A DNA stretch of 64,000 bases from Rhyzopertha dominica (lineage: Eukaryota > Arthropoda > Insecta > Coleoptera > Bostrichidae): the NCBI GenBank assembly GCA_025024175.1, contig QCXZ01000041.1, positions 16,363,786 through 16,427,785 of the forward strand, in the 5' to 3' direction. Both the position numbers and the translations under genes were made by a program. Each line of letters opens with the position of its first letter. The stretch's first letter is position 1. This document shows positions 45,796 to 58,114 of this stretch, in pieces. The notes under the pieces are model-generated. The model did not search any database. It saw nothing but the letters and a program-made list of their open reading frames with translations, and had not been told where the DNA came from.

Positions 45796-48400
45796 ATGCA
45801 GAATTGTACGATACCGGAGTAGCAGAAGTAAACAAGTTAGTTATAGACCAGTGAAATATCCAACAAATTAAGAAAATCATAAAAAATCAAGCTATATAAT
45901 TGGAAGCAACAAAATATAAATGCAGAGTTAATAAATTAAATAAACTGAATACCAGTATGTTCCTGAAATTTACAAGAGGAAGAAAAATTATCTTTGAATT
46001 TACGCCAAAACTGCAAAAGAAGAACATTATCTACTTGTTCTGAAACTAGGAATATATTATTAAATCATTATTCTGGGTCCGAGGAAAGTTAAATTTTGTC
46101 TTGATTTTGAACTATTTATGATGTAAGTGGGCTATGATAATAGGGCTGTTCAGAATGTTGTATTAGTTTTAACACCTTATTATGCTAGAAAATACGTCTT
46201 CATACCCATTGTTGCTTAAAATACTCCAAAATTTTGAGTAGCATTTAAATAATTCAAGTTCAAAAAACAAAACCAATGTAGGATAAGTATAAAGCATGCA
46301 ATTTTCAATTAAATCAGATGAAATGAGCTATTTTTCAATTTCCCAAAAGTGTTAAAAAAGTTATCTACTTAATACACTTTAAGAGAACATTTTTGGCTTT
46401 CTTCTCGTAGCTGTTATCTCAGAAATAAATACTTACAAAACTAAAAAATATCGGTCGCTTTGAACGCGCGACAGCGGCGCTCATTAGGCCACGTGATCTG
46501 GAAGTGCACTGCCTGATTGGACAGTTACTCATGACAAAATTTTTGCAGTTGGGATGAAATGGGTCACTTTCGTTTACTGCAGTTGCTGGTTAGGATTTCT
46601 AATTAGCAACGAAAGCATAGCGTTTTGAAGAGATATGCAGCGATTTTAAACGAATCTCAAAGGATGATCTGCTTCCTGGTATAACAAAAGTACATGAATA
46701 TCCATTATTCAAAGCCTGGATTCCCAAAAATCTTGTGCGCACCATGCAAGACGTGATATAAATGTCCAATAATATCGCGTTTCGTTCAATATAATAACAC
46801 AGAAACTTGAAAATATGTGGCGTTTTGTTCAAAAATTCCAGTAAGAAGTTTGTTACCGTGTGCCAAAGGAAAAAGAAAGGAGATTAAATTTGGCTAATGC
46901 TGCAAGACATGATATACTGCTTCTATAACTGCGTTTTTCTATCATGAGGAGGGTTTTTCAAAGGTCGGCCACGTCAGTGCGCTGTAAATTGTTCGGCGTA
47001 GTTTTTGTAAATTGTATCGTATTCATACCCAAACGTGCATATGCAAATCGTTCGAATTTTTACACTTTTATAGATCGTTTTTTAGGGTAAAACAAGAGGC
47101 TTTTATATGAACAACGTTATCTTGGTAATTCATGGGAAAATTAAGCTAATAGTAATAGTTACGGGGATTACTGCGATTAGTGGAAAACACCCAATTGACC
47201 CTTGTCGTTCCATTTAATAAGTTTTGAATGTGACAATCTATTTGATTCAACGTTATGTTATAAAAGTTATCGCTCTGTTACTGAAAAGTTCAATGAGAAA
47301 AACTGCTAAAAAAGTTTGTAATATATTAAAAATTTTAAAGAAACAGAAAAACTCTACCACTAAGACGCTACTAGCCTTTTGGTGTTGAAATTAGTGCAGG
47401 ATCAGCCGAAGACCTCACTAAAAAGGCAGTTACTACATTAGTAAGTCTCACATTCAAATAATTTTGAAATAGAAGAAAATTCACCAATACAAACCAATAT
47501 TTAATTATACATTGGAACCAGGGGATGAAGCAAAAATATAGAGGGAGTCGCAGATGATGAGGAACCTTTTTCTAAAGGGGGCAGTTGTCTCAAAGCTTGT
47601 AAGATATTGAAGAAGTTTAATTATTCACAGTTCAGAATTTTAAAAAGTCACCAGTATTTTGCCAAAGTAAATGTATGGTGTGCGGTTGATTATCACAAGA
47701 TAATAGGTCCATACTTTTTTATATAACAACGTTAATCAACACATATATCTAGATATGTTATATAACGCTATAGTATGATAAGAGGGTAAAAGTGGCCCCG
47801 TTGGTATTTGGATCAAAGTGACATATAATGCTCCTAATTGGGGGTGTATGCCATACACCTATTTCTAATTATGGCTTTTCATACCTTAACATTTAACATT
47901 TTTTTATTTTTTAACTAACAGAAATAAAAATTTGAAAAAAATGGACTAACTAAAAGAAATTATGTACCGTAAAACGTTCCCTTAACACTAAAATGAATTA
48001 GGAATTGATGAGACATCTTCTTATCTTTAGTTTAGAAGGCCCCCGTTATACGTAGCGCTGTGTCCGGAAGACACGATACTTCTGCGTGAAAATCATTTAA
48101 TTGATCCTGATCCTGACAAACAAGTCACTTCTTCCCCTGAATTAATTAAAGTTGTAAATTCATAACTAAATATACTTATAGTGATTACTGGTGAATACTT
48201 ATTATCCGAATCTTTACCGGACAGTCCGCAATGATAGTCATCCAAAACCCTTTAAAGGGTTGTTTAAAGAAACAGCCCTAACAGACAGTATCCCAGTCTT
48301 GGAACCTAAAGACTGGCGATTTTCTCGTTTTCCGAATAAGTTTTATTCGTAGTGGTAGTTTTATTAAAATTTTGAGTGCTGCGATTGCATTCCTTATCTG
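45796..48400. other. AT-rich stretch, nothing firm
   Basis: 46460-46560 is GC-richer and includes GGCCACGTGATC, an E-box palindrome. 48050-48400 may be decayed sequence downstream of the gag remnant (reading minus strand). No gene called. Confidence 0.4.
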
Positions 48401-48407
48401 TAAGTAT

Positions 48408-49060
48408 CTAAACCCCAAATTTTAGTATATAGTAATCAGCTTGTCTTAATCGATTGAGAGCTTCATTAATGGTATGAACCCCAACTAGAATTGTTGAATT
48501 TTGAGGTGGAAAATGGCGTGAAATTAGGCCGATTAGTACCAAATCAAGATACGGTGATTGCAAAAGCCTCACCATAGCTAATTTTTTCATATAATATTCT
48601 GCGTAAGAGCCATAAACGTACTTTCCTGACTCTAACTTTAGTTTAACGTGCAGTTGTTCAGATTCATTCTAAAATAATCCAAAAAAGCCGACTGAAACTC
48701 AGAAAATGTAACAAAAGTATCCAGAAATGCGTCTCTCCGCGATTTAACATTACCTTTAAACTTAAACTAACCTTTATCAAATTTTACGCGGTACTGATCT
48801 ATTACCATCACCAGTTTTATCTGGTTTACAAAGTCTACGGGGTGAATGTTATTATCGTCCCCAAATACAGGTAACATTTCAATTATTGATAACCAATTAG
48901 CATTACCACTCGGTGAATTCTGAGAAGTACCTAATTTTCTTATCGAATCATCCATTAATTTAGTTACCAAGTTGTTCAATTTCACTGCTGGTTGTACTGG
49001 TTTAGCGAATGCCTGTACCATGTGCCGAGGAGAACAAATTTAGTCTTCAAGGCTAGCTTG
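48408..49060 (-). pseudogene. LTR-retrotransposon Gag-like remnant
   Basis: On the minus strand, 49021 down to 48767 is open for 84 codons with KLMDDSIRKLGTSQN, then WLSIIEMLPVFGDDNNIHPV, then DFVNQIKLVMV. The pattern PVFxGDxxxHPVDFVxxI matches the N-terminal capsid region of gypsy-type Gag proteins of insects. In a second and third frame the protein continues: FVTFSEFQSAFLDYF (the W-x-x-F...F-x-x-xFW region), YAEYYMKKLAMVRLLQSPY and LIGLISRHFPPQNS, ending INEALNRLRQADYY at 48425, as in the normal Gag C-terminal capsid part. Gag forms the particle shell of the element. Two frame breaks make it inactive. No pol or zinc knuckle was found further downstream on the minus strand, and no LTR pair could be assigned. 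Confidence 0.65.
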
Positions 49061-49249
49061 ACATGGCGCAAGTGGCTTGGATGCTTGAGCCATTTGCGAT
49101 GTTTAGGGCAGAGGACAAGCTAAGGTGGCTTCGGTAGTCTCATTTCTTTGGTATAGCCCCGGTGGCTTCCCAGAATACCATTGAGTTTGAAGCCATTATA
49201 GCTGGCATGTCCGTCGAAATGCGTCCAGTTGCCGCTGGTAGCATTAGAT
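49061..49249. other. Possible 5' part of Gag remnant or leader
   Basis: GC-richer than flanks; minus-strand reading gives short Ala/Ser-rich pieces in broken frames that could be the Gag N-terminus, but no motif confirms it. Confidence 0.3.
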
Positions 49250-49255
49250 CCATAG

Positions 49256-49377
49256 GGCCGGTTTCTCTTCTCTATTTTAAGCTAAAATCAGTTAAAATCT
49301 AAACCAATCACATACCTTTAGGGTTATTGGTTTGATTTTAGTTAACATCAACTTTAACAGAGAGAAGCGGAACCGAC
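49256..49377. mobile_element. 122-bp hairpin MITE
   Basis: The ends are GGCCGGTTTCTCTTCTC and, on the other strand, GTCGGTTCCGCTTCTCTC. Inner arms TAAGCTAAAATCAGTTAAAA and its mirror also pair, so the unit folds almost completely. It is flanked by CCATAG (49250-49255) and TCATAG (49378-49383), a probable target duplication with one mismatch. A related copy is at 45679-45795. Confidence 0.72.
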
Positions 49378-51170
49378 TCATAGAATCTTGGTTGATATAT
49401 GGTCTTGATGCGCTCTCGTGAGATTTACAAAATCGGGTAGGTTCTAGCCAATTAAGAGAAAAATGTACTTTTACACTAAATTTATTGCCGCTGATGTCTG
49501 TCTCCAGAAGTGTCCAGTGCAATGCACGTACAAACGAACGTACCAAAAGACGCATAAGTTTAAGGGTTGATAAATGCGTAATTCATTACCCGAACAGGTA
49601 CTGAATTCTTTTTCTGCTTGAAAATATTCTTACCACCTTAATTCAGCACATTTAGGTTACGTTGTCTGACAATATTTTTCAAAACAGATTGCACAAAACG
49701 ACTTGATAAGAGGTTTTGCTACACTATTTTTGTTCATGATATCGATACGACGTTATTAATTAGAAACAATCTGCAAGATTATGTAACCAGAAATGTAAGC
49801 ACACGAAAAACAAGTAAAAGGACTAAGTAAAATGCGTGTTTCAATCAGTAGCCCCGAAAAAAAGAAAATACTTGGCTCTTATAAAGAAGAAAAGGATGCA
49901 GATAAATACATATGTGGAGACTACATTAACTATATTTGAGGAGTTGAATTTAATTGAACAAAGCTTCCACTAGAACAGTCAGCTTTGTTAATATACGTAT
50001 TATTCTACAGGATTGCTTACTTTTTCATAGTTACCTAAATAAAATCATAGGTGCTAAAGTTGAATAAGTTTTCAGATTTCTAAATCCTATTCTATCCCAG
50101 CTTTTTAAACTTCTCTAGATACGTACATAAAGACCAATTGCATTAACACTTCGATTATCAATAATAAGGATCTCTCTACTATATTGTTATAACTATAATG
50201 CTATGTGTATTTAGACTAATTTTAAAAATTATTAATTATTAAATTACTTAATAAGTACTGAATTTTTTACTAACCGCAATAATAATTGAAACAGCTTAGA
50301 TAATAATTTCGTTTCCACTAATGCAATGGAATTTCTCATTCAAGTTATTCCAACTAAAACCACTTAGGTGACCAGGTAAATCCAATAATCGCACAGGCTC
50401 CAGGTCCATGCACGCCGTATAGCATGGGGGATTCCGAGGAGCACGTCACGGTCGGTAATGTGATTTACTGCTGAATCACGTTAATGTGACCCAGTGTACC
50501 CAGGGGACTGCCAATTCGCGCCCACTGACATTTCCCAACACTGTCCGATGTCAACGGGACAGATTTATATCGCCAGTCATGTCAAGAGCGGATGGAGGAA
50601 TGGAAACAACATGTCAAGAAAAAACGATGTATTTCCCTTCGGTATATTTTATGGAGTTATAACAGGGAAAATTAACGCCATTTATATGTAGCGATTTCAT
50701 AGCTAAGAAAACAGGCATTTCTTCGTTGTTTCACAAGTGAAGGGTATAAGGACTAAATTCTTCCATATTAGATATTAGAACTTGATGTATATGTCTAATA
50801 ATTGATAAGTGTAATTACATAACTAGAAGTCAGGAAGCTAATTTTTGTTTCTCATATCATACCTTGTCTTTACAGCACCAGATGTTTCAGAAAACGAACA
50901 GATTCTTTAAAGTATAATAGCAAATTTATTTTGCTTTTTATAACATTTCTGTGAAAAGAGAAAAGACTAGTTTGAAGAAATGAGTCCATACCAAGCAAAT
51001 TATTTACAGCCTCTTTAACTGTTATGTAAAAATTCTCTTCAGCCCAGTACACACAATTGTACCTATTAACACCTACATCAATTTGTATTGGAACTCGTAC
51101 TCAGAAATGTATTGATGCTGAAGAACACTATTTTGTATGTATACATTTTTGAAGCACACTGTATCCAGAA
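49378..51170. other. Mostly AT-rich; GC-richer island at 50380-50650
   Basis: The island has a plus-strand open frame of 65 codons (50494-50691) without a recognisable domain and contains ATCACGTTAATGTGAC, an imperfect palindrome (about 50474-50490). It may be a conserved noncoding element or an unrecognised exon. Nothing else called. Confidence 0.4.
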
Positions 51171-51410
51171 CAGTAGCGGCTCGTGACTTAAAAAGGGTAA
51201 TTGACGGGACCCACACATTATCAATGAATCAGTGCGACTCAAAGGTCAGGTATACATCTTATCCTATTGGCAAATAACAAAAGGTAATTTCAATATAACA
51301 AGTATTTAGTGTCAATTAATTAGCACCATTTTGTAGCAAAAGGCATGATCCTACAAAATTTTTGTAAACGTCTACATTTTTATCTTCATAAAGTTATGGA
51401 GCCGCTCATA
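51171..51410. mobile_element. Short hAT-like element (tentative)
   Basis: The left end CAGTAGCGGCTCGTGACTT is nearly identical to the right terminus of the hAT element at 23583-24342. A candidate right end, on the minus strand, is ATGAGCGGCTCCATAACTT (about 51391-51409). Interior AT-rich, noncoding. No matching 8-bp duplication could be read, so the right boundary is uncertain. Confidence 0.45.
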
Positions 51411-51789
51411 GGCAGACACTTGACCATATGTCTTTTGTTAGATGCTCCGAAAGCGAAGAAGTAGACCACCCTACCGCTTTATTGTTTTTAGGAAGGTTCA
51501 GCAGGTAAAGTTTAAAACCTTTTGTGTGATGAAGTGCTTATATTTGAAAATTAGGGCGTTTGCCACGTAAACTTCATATCAAATTCTCATTGGCTAGTTA
51601 TAATTAGTTAATTCGATCGATTAATTTCTTCATATGAATTAGAAAGGGAGAACATTGTAGACGGTGTTTTTTTTTATTAACATAACAGTTTATTTTGCCA
51701 ATAAATGAATAATTAATAAGAGAATAACGTAAAAGAGGTAGGCGGGAATACGACCATTTTGCGCCTAGATGACAGGAGGGGGTCGCCAA
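51411..51789. other. AT-rich stretch, nothing recognised
   Basis: No domain or repeat pair seen. Confidence 0.4.
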
Positions 51790-52400
51790 TCCGAAAAAGT
51801 AGTTCCGTTTGTAACAGGTAAGTTTATTTAAATTGTGATTAACAGAAAATACACGTACTGTCGGGGTGTGGGCCGGGAGGCGTAAAAGAAAACACTTTGT
51901 AGTACTATTGATCTAATGAAACCAATAAAATACCAAGAAAATCAAAAATAAATAGTCACCTGGGATTTCACCGTGATTGTCCAGCTCACGCATCGCTGCG
52001 CCGTGCTGCTGCGTTCCACGAGGTCCTTTTTAACGCCACACCGAAAAACAATCCTTGGCCTTGAATGCTGGCCAGGGCACGCCGATACGCTGAACCCGGG
52101 GCAACAGGCTGAACGCCCGCTGAAAAGCCTCGCTGCAACGGTCTTTTCCACCACACAGTCTGCCTACAATGGTAACTTCCTTTTGTCGCCTTCTCAACCA
52201 CTTGGGAGTTGCGACACCGCTGAAAGAATTAATTCTTCGAGGCACTCCGTGTGCTCGCTACCTGGAGCACCGGACACCACTCTAGTCAAAAGCGCGTTCG
52301 TCTTTCCGGATTCATACTAGTCACCGAAAACATTCACTCGGCATCCCACAATACAATCCGGTCAACATCAACGGTTGCCTAACTAATAGGCTTACCACGG
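51790..52400 (-). other. GC-rich island, candidate 5' exon on the minus strand
   Basis: Between about 51960 and 52320 the sequence is as GC- and CpG-rich as the 11.8-13.3 kb island, with sharp AT-rich borders. On the minus strand its edge reads ATCCCAG followed by GTGACTAT (donor at 51958-51959), a plausible 5' splice site. Three frames are open for 70-115 codons because of composition; none shows a domain. A first noncoding exon with promoter, or a retroelement leader, are the two likely readings. Confidence 0.35.
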
Positions 52401-52599
52401 CCGGTAACGAGCGAACCAGTTGTAAGAACATGTTGTAAGCTATATTGTTTCGGCCCAGCTCGCGATGTAGAGTAATTGATCAAGTTTTTATAAAGTGCTA
52501 TAATGTCAAAACGTAGATTTGAGTATTCGTTTTGATGTAATTCACAAAAATTTCGTGTCAATTACACTTGCCTGCTTTGGTCAGGTTAGAACTTAGACA

Positions 52600-53650
52600 T
52601 GGTGTTAGGAATATTTGGGTTGATGATCTTGATTGACTCTGTTTAATATGTGTTTTCCTTGTATTTGTGTTTGTTGTACATGCTTTGGGTGATGTATTTA
52701 GTTATATGTTCTTTTAGTTTTTCTAGGTAGTTGTTCTCTTATAAGAAGTCCTTCTCTAATTGTGTATTGTTTGTTTAGAATGAGTTAATGTTATTGCTGC
52801 ACGTTTCATAAAGTTTTTGATTATTATGCTTTGTGTGGAGCGGTGATTTGATTCATTGTTTAAATATCTTCCTCTCGCTGTAGGTTTGTTGAACTATTTT
52901 AGAATTTATAATTCTGTTACGCTTTTGTAATTACTGTCAGGATGAGGTAGTTAATTGTATTACATTATTTCCCTTTCGACTGTGAATTTAATTTTGTTAC
53001 GGCAATTGTTGAAACATTTTAATAAATCCACATAACGTACGTAGAAATGTATAAAGTTTATTTTATTTCATAGTGCTAAAAACTGGAGTTTCCATCTAGT
53101 TGGATATGGTAATTATTTTTAAACTGAAGAAGTTCATTTGCAAGGTAAATTTAAATGGTCTTATAAGATCTTGTTTTGTAATTATTGTAACTGTTTAGGT
53201 ATGTCCTAATTTTTATAAATTAATTGTTAATGTTACATCAAGTGATATCATTATATGTTTGTCTGGTATGTTAAGTTTATCTAGTTTGTCGAACGAATCT
53301 TTTATGCAGTATCTACCTATTTATTTTTCCTATTACGTTGCTTATAATGCTTCCGATTAATTTTGCTAGTTTATATCTTTATTGTATGATGGTGATTGTA
53401 TGTTGTTAACAAATAAACGTGATTGAATGTCTTGTTTATTAGTTTTAGGTTTTCCATATCTTCTTGGTGATAACACATTTAGAAGTTAGATGTTTAGCTT
53501 TTTGTTCTATGATATACTTTTTGTTTTGTTGTTTTATTATTTCGTTATTTTTATGTCGTGTAATACTTGTCATGTTTATTTATACGTTGTGTCGTCTTTG
53601 AGTAGGTCATTCGTTTCTATGGCTTTACAATTGTTATTTGGAATTATTTC
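52600..53650 (-). pseudogene. Penelope-like reverse transcriptase, broken
   Basis: Reading the minus strand from 53650 down, the following pieces occur in the correct order: IKDSFDKLDKLNIPD then KHIMISLDV (about 53300-53225; the fingers and first catalytic-Asp block, normally SFDV-SLYTN), ELLQFKNNYHIQLDG (about 53130-53085; the tYFxFNxxYYxQxDGxxMGSPL block), RNKIKFTVERE (about 52995-52960; the F-T-x-E-x-E block) and RYLNNESNHRSTQSIIIKNF (about 52868-52810; the GRYLNFHSNHP block that precedes the linker). Numerous stops and shifts occur and the MGSPLSP and YxDD boxes are gone. No GIY-YIG region follows before the GC-rich island at 52.4 kb. Probably the same broad family as the element at 29.7 kb, though diverged. 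Confidence 0.75.
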
Positions 53651-53689
53651 TACTACCTATTAGAGCTTCCTAAAATTTAAAGCAATAAT

Positions 53690-54210
53690 ACAACTTGTTG
53701 CTGAAGAACGCACATCGCATCCCCGCCTTCCCGGAGCGTCATTATGTATTTTGGGATTATTTATCACTTGGAATTGGCTGTCTTTATTTGTGAAACGAGC
53801 AGGGTAATCCATGCGACGCGAACATATTCTTTGGAACATTCATCATATCGCACGGCGGCTGCTTCGGATACGTAAATGATAAATCGAAATTAATAGCCAG
53901 AATTTCTTGACGCGAAAACAGGGGATCGAGTTTTTCTCCATTTCCGGCACTTAAAGGAAAGTTGCCGAGAGAAAAATTGAGAAGGAGCTCGGATGTAACA
54001 CACTGAAGTGGTCCAGGTCATTAATCAAGAGATGAGGTTCACTTCCCGCCCGTTCAGTACTTATCAAAATTGCGACAGTAGACGTCGACTGCGTCGGAAG
54101 AAACTCTAGTTTTATTACGTTGCCATCCATTTGTTCTCTATATTAAGTGACATTTATTTACCGCCCTGCTAGTTATGACTCCCTGACTTGTGAAGGAGGC
54201 AGGTGCTTCG
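53690..54210. other. Unique GC-richer island, candidate conserved noncoding element
   Basis: About 500 bp clearly less AT-rich than its neighbours, with stops in all frames and no repeat relationship inside the window. Contains TTTATGG/GATAAAT-type and TAATTAAT-like words near 53860-53900. Looks like preserved regulatory DNA rather than an element. Confidence 0.35.
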
Positions 54211-54419
54211 CTCTTAATGGAAGGGTCCTTGTAAACGCAATTCCAGCAAAGTAGAATGTAAATTAAGACATGTCCTCGGAAGTTTAATGAAGTTTTAACA
54301 AATACTGTATGTGAAGTCGAAATTAAGAATTCGCTAGTATTACCGTCTATGAAAGAAAAAATGAAATTGCATTACTTCTAAGTCAACGAACAAACATTTT
54401 GCTTTCATTTAGTGTTGCG
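54211..54419. other. Short unique spacer
   Basis: AT-rich; no feature seen. Confidence 0.4.
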
Positions 54420-55310
54420 ATTGATTGATTGATTAAACCAGCCTACGGTCAGCATTTCTGCCACTCCCGGATATACCACCGGGCCGGAGGGGTACATGCT
54501 GAATGCTGATTGCTAGTAGTGCGACTGCCTAGCGCATGTTAAGGAAATATAAGGACTGAATTAGTAGGTTATATAGGTAAAATTCATATTCTTTGAATGT
54601 TTTCTTGGTGCTGTTGACATCGTTGGTCCACTTCAGAGTCACTTGATTAATTTCTTGTACCTTGTGATTTTTTCTAGCCATTACTCTTCGTTCTTCCCTG
54701 ACTTCTGAATTATCCTCGCTATAGTTGTTTTTCGTGTAAAGCACGGTCTTCCTCCGTTTCGTTGGTCTCCGCTTAGCTCCCAAATCTTCCATATGGTCTG
54801 TTCCTTTCCCTTAGATGTGTCCCTAGTATTTTATGTGCTCGATGTCGGTTTATCTTGGCTGCATATTGTTCATCTTATTGGAGGTTATTTAAGAGTGCCG
54901 AGATTCTGTCGGCATTTTCCATTGAGGATTTATGTAGTTGTTCGATTTCTGTATCTTGTTAAGGTGTCTCTTTCATGATGATGTTGACATTTACTTGTGT
55001 GATTTCATCTATGTTTGTCGGATTGCTTGCTGGAGCTATAGTTGAGGAGATCTACGGGATTATTCTTGAATGTGTGAATTTTTCTGTATATTAGGGATTA
55101 GAGATTCTTTACGGTCGTGGGCTTATTTCCATGGCTTCCTGGTCTCTAGACTGTGACAGTGGTTCCTTTTACTCATTTTTTCTAGTGTTGCCTCTAAGAT
55201 TCCTTCTCTTCAACTAAAGCGTTTTTGTTCCAAGCGCTTGGATTCTTCTGACTTGTATTTTGGTCGTAGACTGCCGAACTTCCACAATGATTTGATGAAT
55301 AGTTCAAACG
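54420..55310 (-). mobile_element. Non-LTR retrotransposon copy, family X, minus strand
   Basis: The 3' end is a (TCAA)n tail (as TTGA/GATT repeats at 54420-54433), preceded on the minus strand by a GGTATATCCGGGAGTGGCAG segment and GCGCTAGGCAGTCGCAC, identical in order to the copy at 21654-22608. The open frame 54792-54529 encodes MEDLGAKRRPTKRRKTVLYT and later DVNSTKKTFKEYE, matching the C-terminal region of that copy (WELSGDKLKKGRPCYT). 54980-55170 matches 16540-16690 in inverted orientation. Frames upstream of 54800 are broken. Dead, 5'-truncated. Confidence 0.78.
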
Positions 55311-55380
55311 CATGCAGAAATGTATAGATTGTAGAGGACAATATTTAGAAAAAATATAAGTATATTGGTTCCATTAAAAA

Positions 55381-55690
55381 TGAGTTTTCTTTACTAGGCT
55401 CAATAGAAAGAGACGAGCCCTCGTATTAAACTATTCAACACACTACATTTTATTACTTGTACATTAAACTCTTTAACACTACAACAATTAAGCAGCTTTG
55501 TACGCTCGCTTCACCCCTTTCCGCGCGCGTTTTCTCGCTGCCTTTTATACCGAGCAAGGAACCTTCCAGAATAGCATTGAGTCATATCCGCGAATGTTCG
55601 ACCGATCAATAATGATGCGTCATCTGTCAGTCTCGGCATCCATCGGTCTGGTAGCCCAATCCACAGGCGCCGGATTCTTCACATCATAAC
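55381..55690 (-). mobile_element. LTR-like block with TATA box and poly(A) signal
   Basis: On the minus strand the block starts TGTTATGATGTGAAG and could end GAAAACTCA, a TG...CA outline. It contains a CGGTATAAAAGGCAG promoter core (TATA at plus-strand 55541-55550), a GC-rich stretch downstream, and AATAAAA about 95 bp further (55448-55454), the spacing expected of U3-R-U5. No primer-binding site or target duplication is convincing, and no internal region is attached, so it may be a solo LTR or, alternatively, a short host promoter. It abuts the 5' side of the non-LTR copy. Confidence 0.45.
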
Positions 55691-58114
55691 AATAGCATTA
55701 TATTTCATAAAACTCAAAGAAAAATGTGCAGATTATTAAAATATACAGAAATATAATTTTAGTACCTATATAGAGTATAATACATATTGGAGAGGTATAA
55801 ACAAGATCAATTTAACGATATAAAATGTAGTGTTCTATTAAATAAAGAAGAACTTGTAAATCATGTGTCGGAAAACGTTAATTTAAAAACACCTCTGAAA
55901 TAAATCTTTGAAACCAAAGTCTGTGTACACAAAACAAAAAATCTGGCGAACAGACTTTAAAAGCATCATATTCGGCTTGTATACAGATATTAGTATTAGC
56001 GTAACATAGTTTTATAGTTTATCTGTACTCTTTCATATTACTTCAGAGATTTTGGTATGCTATGGAGAATGCGGTCGTCAAGAAGAGGAGGTAACCCTGT
56101 AGAGGTCATTAGTACGGATGAGGAAGAATATAGTTATGGATTTTGACATTCATTATCTCTATTGTCAACCTAATTTTCTTGTTATTATTAGTCAGCGGGT
56201 AATATTACACAATGCTAAAATGCTACAACGAATTAAGGCTAAGGCACATGGATAGGAGATCATAATTAATTTGAAGCAATTTTCGTTCGTATTATCACAC
56301 AGCATGGGTTACGTTTACTTTTCATGCTAATTAACAAAAGTGTTTTCATTTGAGCTTCACGAATCACGATATCTTATTCTTACTGCATAAATTGGGAGAG
56401 TGATTTTTAAGTATTTCGATCAAAGTTTAGAACCTATTATATATAGCTATCGACAAATTTTTTAAAACGCAAATAGTTTGTATGCTAGAATTGTGACTCC
56501 ACGACAAAAGAGAACCCTTCTTAGCAAGTAACATCAATGATGCAGCAGCATTTAACTTGCTCTGAGCGCTCTGGCAGTCGATGCAACAAACACCATACGA
56601 CAATAGACTAGAACTACAACGGTATAGCAATACCAAACCAAGATCACGTCCAAGGCGTGCAGACAGAATATCAATTTCCAGTGCGATCTTTGTTGTAATG
56701 AAATAGTTCGGGAAACAGGATCGCGCGATCGAGATTCTAAAGCCGTTAGATGCAACTGGCGTACAAGCAATGTTTTTCAAATTCCCTAGCAATTTCTTCC
56801 AAAGTNATGCAATGACATGTTTCTGTATGTGGACTGNGCTCTTGCATCNCTTCAAACGCAACGACTTTTATATATATGTATATCAATGCATCCAATATTA
56901 TTAAATGAAACAAGAGTGTTTAATATGGAATAATTATTAAATGTTGTAAGTAATCTTGAATGAAACGGGATATATTTTAAGGAGAAAGGTAGGTACTTGA
57001 AGTGGTGGAGGCGAGAAACATGACTCCAAGTAAAAAATTCCGAGTTTAGTAAGTAAGTGGATGACAAATTTTGCTTGACATCTAGTGATAAACAATGTTT
57101 ATGAGCCTATTATAATGCAGAATATTGGTGTGAACAATAGCCACTAAAAGCAATAAAAATATAAAGAATTATTCTGCAGAAAGGACAAGAGAAATCTGAT
57201 GGTAACACAAGAGTTAACTTCTTTTTTTTCTGGAGCAATATTATTAGCAACCCAATATATCTGCCAATTTAGAAAACGTATATAAATCAAGGATTGTAGA
57301 TTTCAAGTGACATGTTCATCAGATACCATATTTTTGTGTTACGATAATATGTTTGCATAAACAAGTACCTGTACCTGATATTTCGAACAATTTAGCTACA
57401 CTTGCATTCATAAGAAGACAAATTTACTAAAATATCTACATTTTTTGCGTCATTGTATGTGCAATTAAATTATATGTTTAATAAACAGCACACACCCATT
57501 TAGCACGCCTTTTTTTAGAATACCTTATAAGACCTAAATTGTTACATTTTTAAATTACCCAGGTACTGTAATAGTACTGTACAGAAATACGTTCAACCGT
57601 AATTTGAAAGTTCAGAAATTCTTTTATTTCAAATAATATTTAAACGATTTAAACGAACCGTCTTTTGCGTCTTTTGAATAAAGAGTAGAATACACCTGGT
57701 TTAACCCTTATGGTTTGAATCATGAATAGTTGATTTATTCAACGTAGGTAAGTATTTTCTTTGATTTGAAGGCAATGTAAATTTTCTACAGAATCGATTC
57801 AGCAATTGTTTTTGAAATAGTTTACACTGTAATACCGTTTACATTTTAAACGATGTTTTCCTTTTCACCATTTCCACACATGAGGATCTATTTATAATAT
57901 TATGTATGATATCAACGGTACCACTGGCAATTGTTTAAATCACAATATCTAGATTTGTTTCCGTTGTAGCAATGTACATGTGTTCTATTAATAAATTTCA
58001 GACTTTTTAGGAACCATCGTAATCATGGCACGTAATGTGCAAGTATGAATAATGCACTATTGTGACCATATATAAATAGTGTTAGATATGATGCCAATGT
58101 GGTAAAGCTTAGGC
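55691..58114. other. AT-rich stretch with one unassigned 144-codon frame
   Basis: A minus-strand open frame at 56427-56861 (144 codons, starting within N-containing sequence) is the longest non-repeat frame in the window and is GC-richer than its surroundings. It has a Leu/Ser-rich segment and a CCIDCQSAQSK piece, but no domain I recognise; the overlapping second minus-strand frame (72 codons) weakens the case. It may be a decayed transposon gene. The rest of the interval is AT-rich with nothing assignable. Confidence 0.35.

Noticed and set aside
56427..56861. 144-codon minus-strand frame as a host gene
   Set aside because: No domain recognised, contains N bases, a second long frame overlaps it on the same strand, and no splice sites stand out. 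Kept only as a note.
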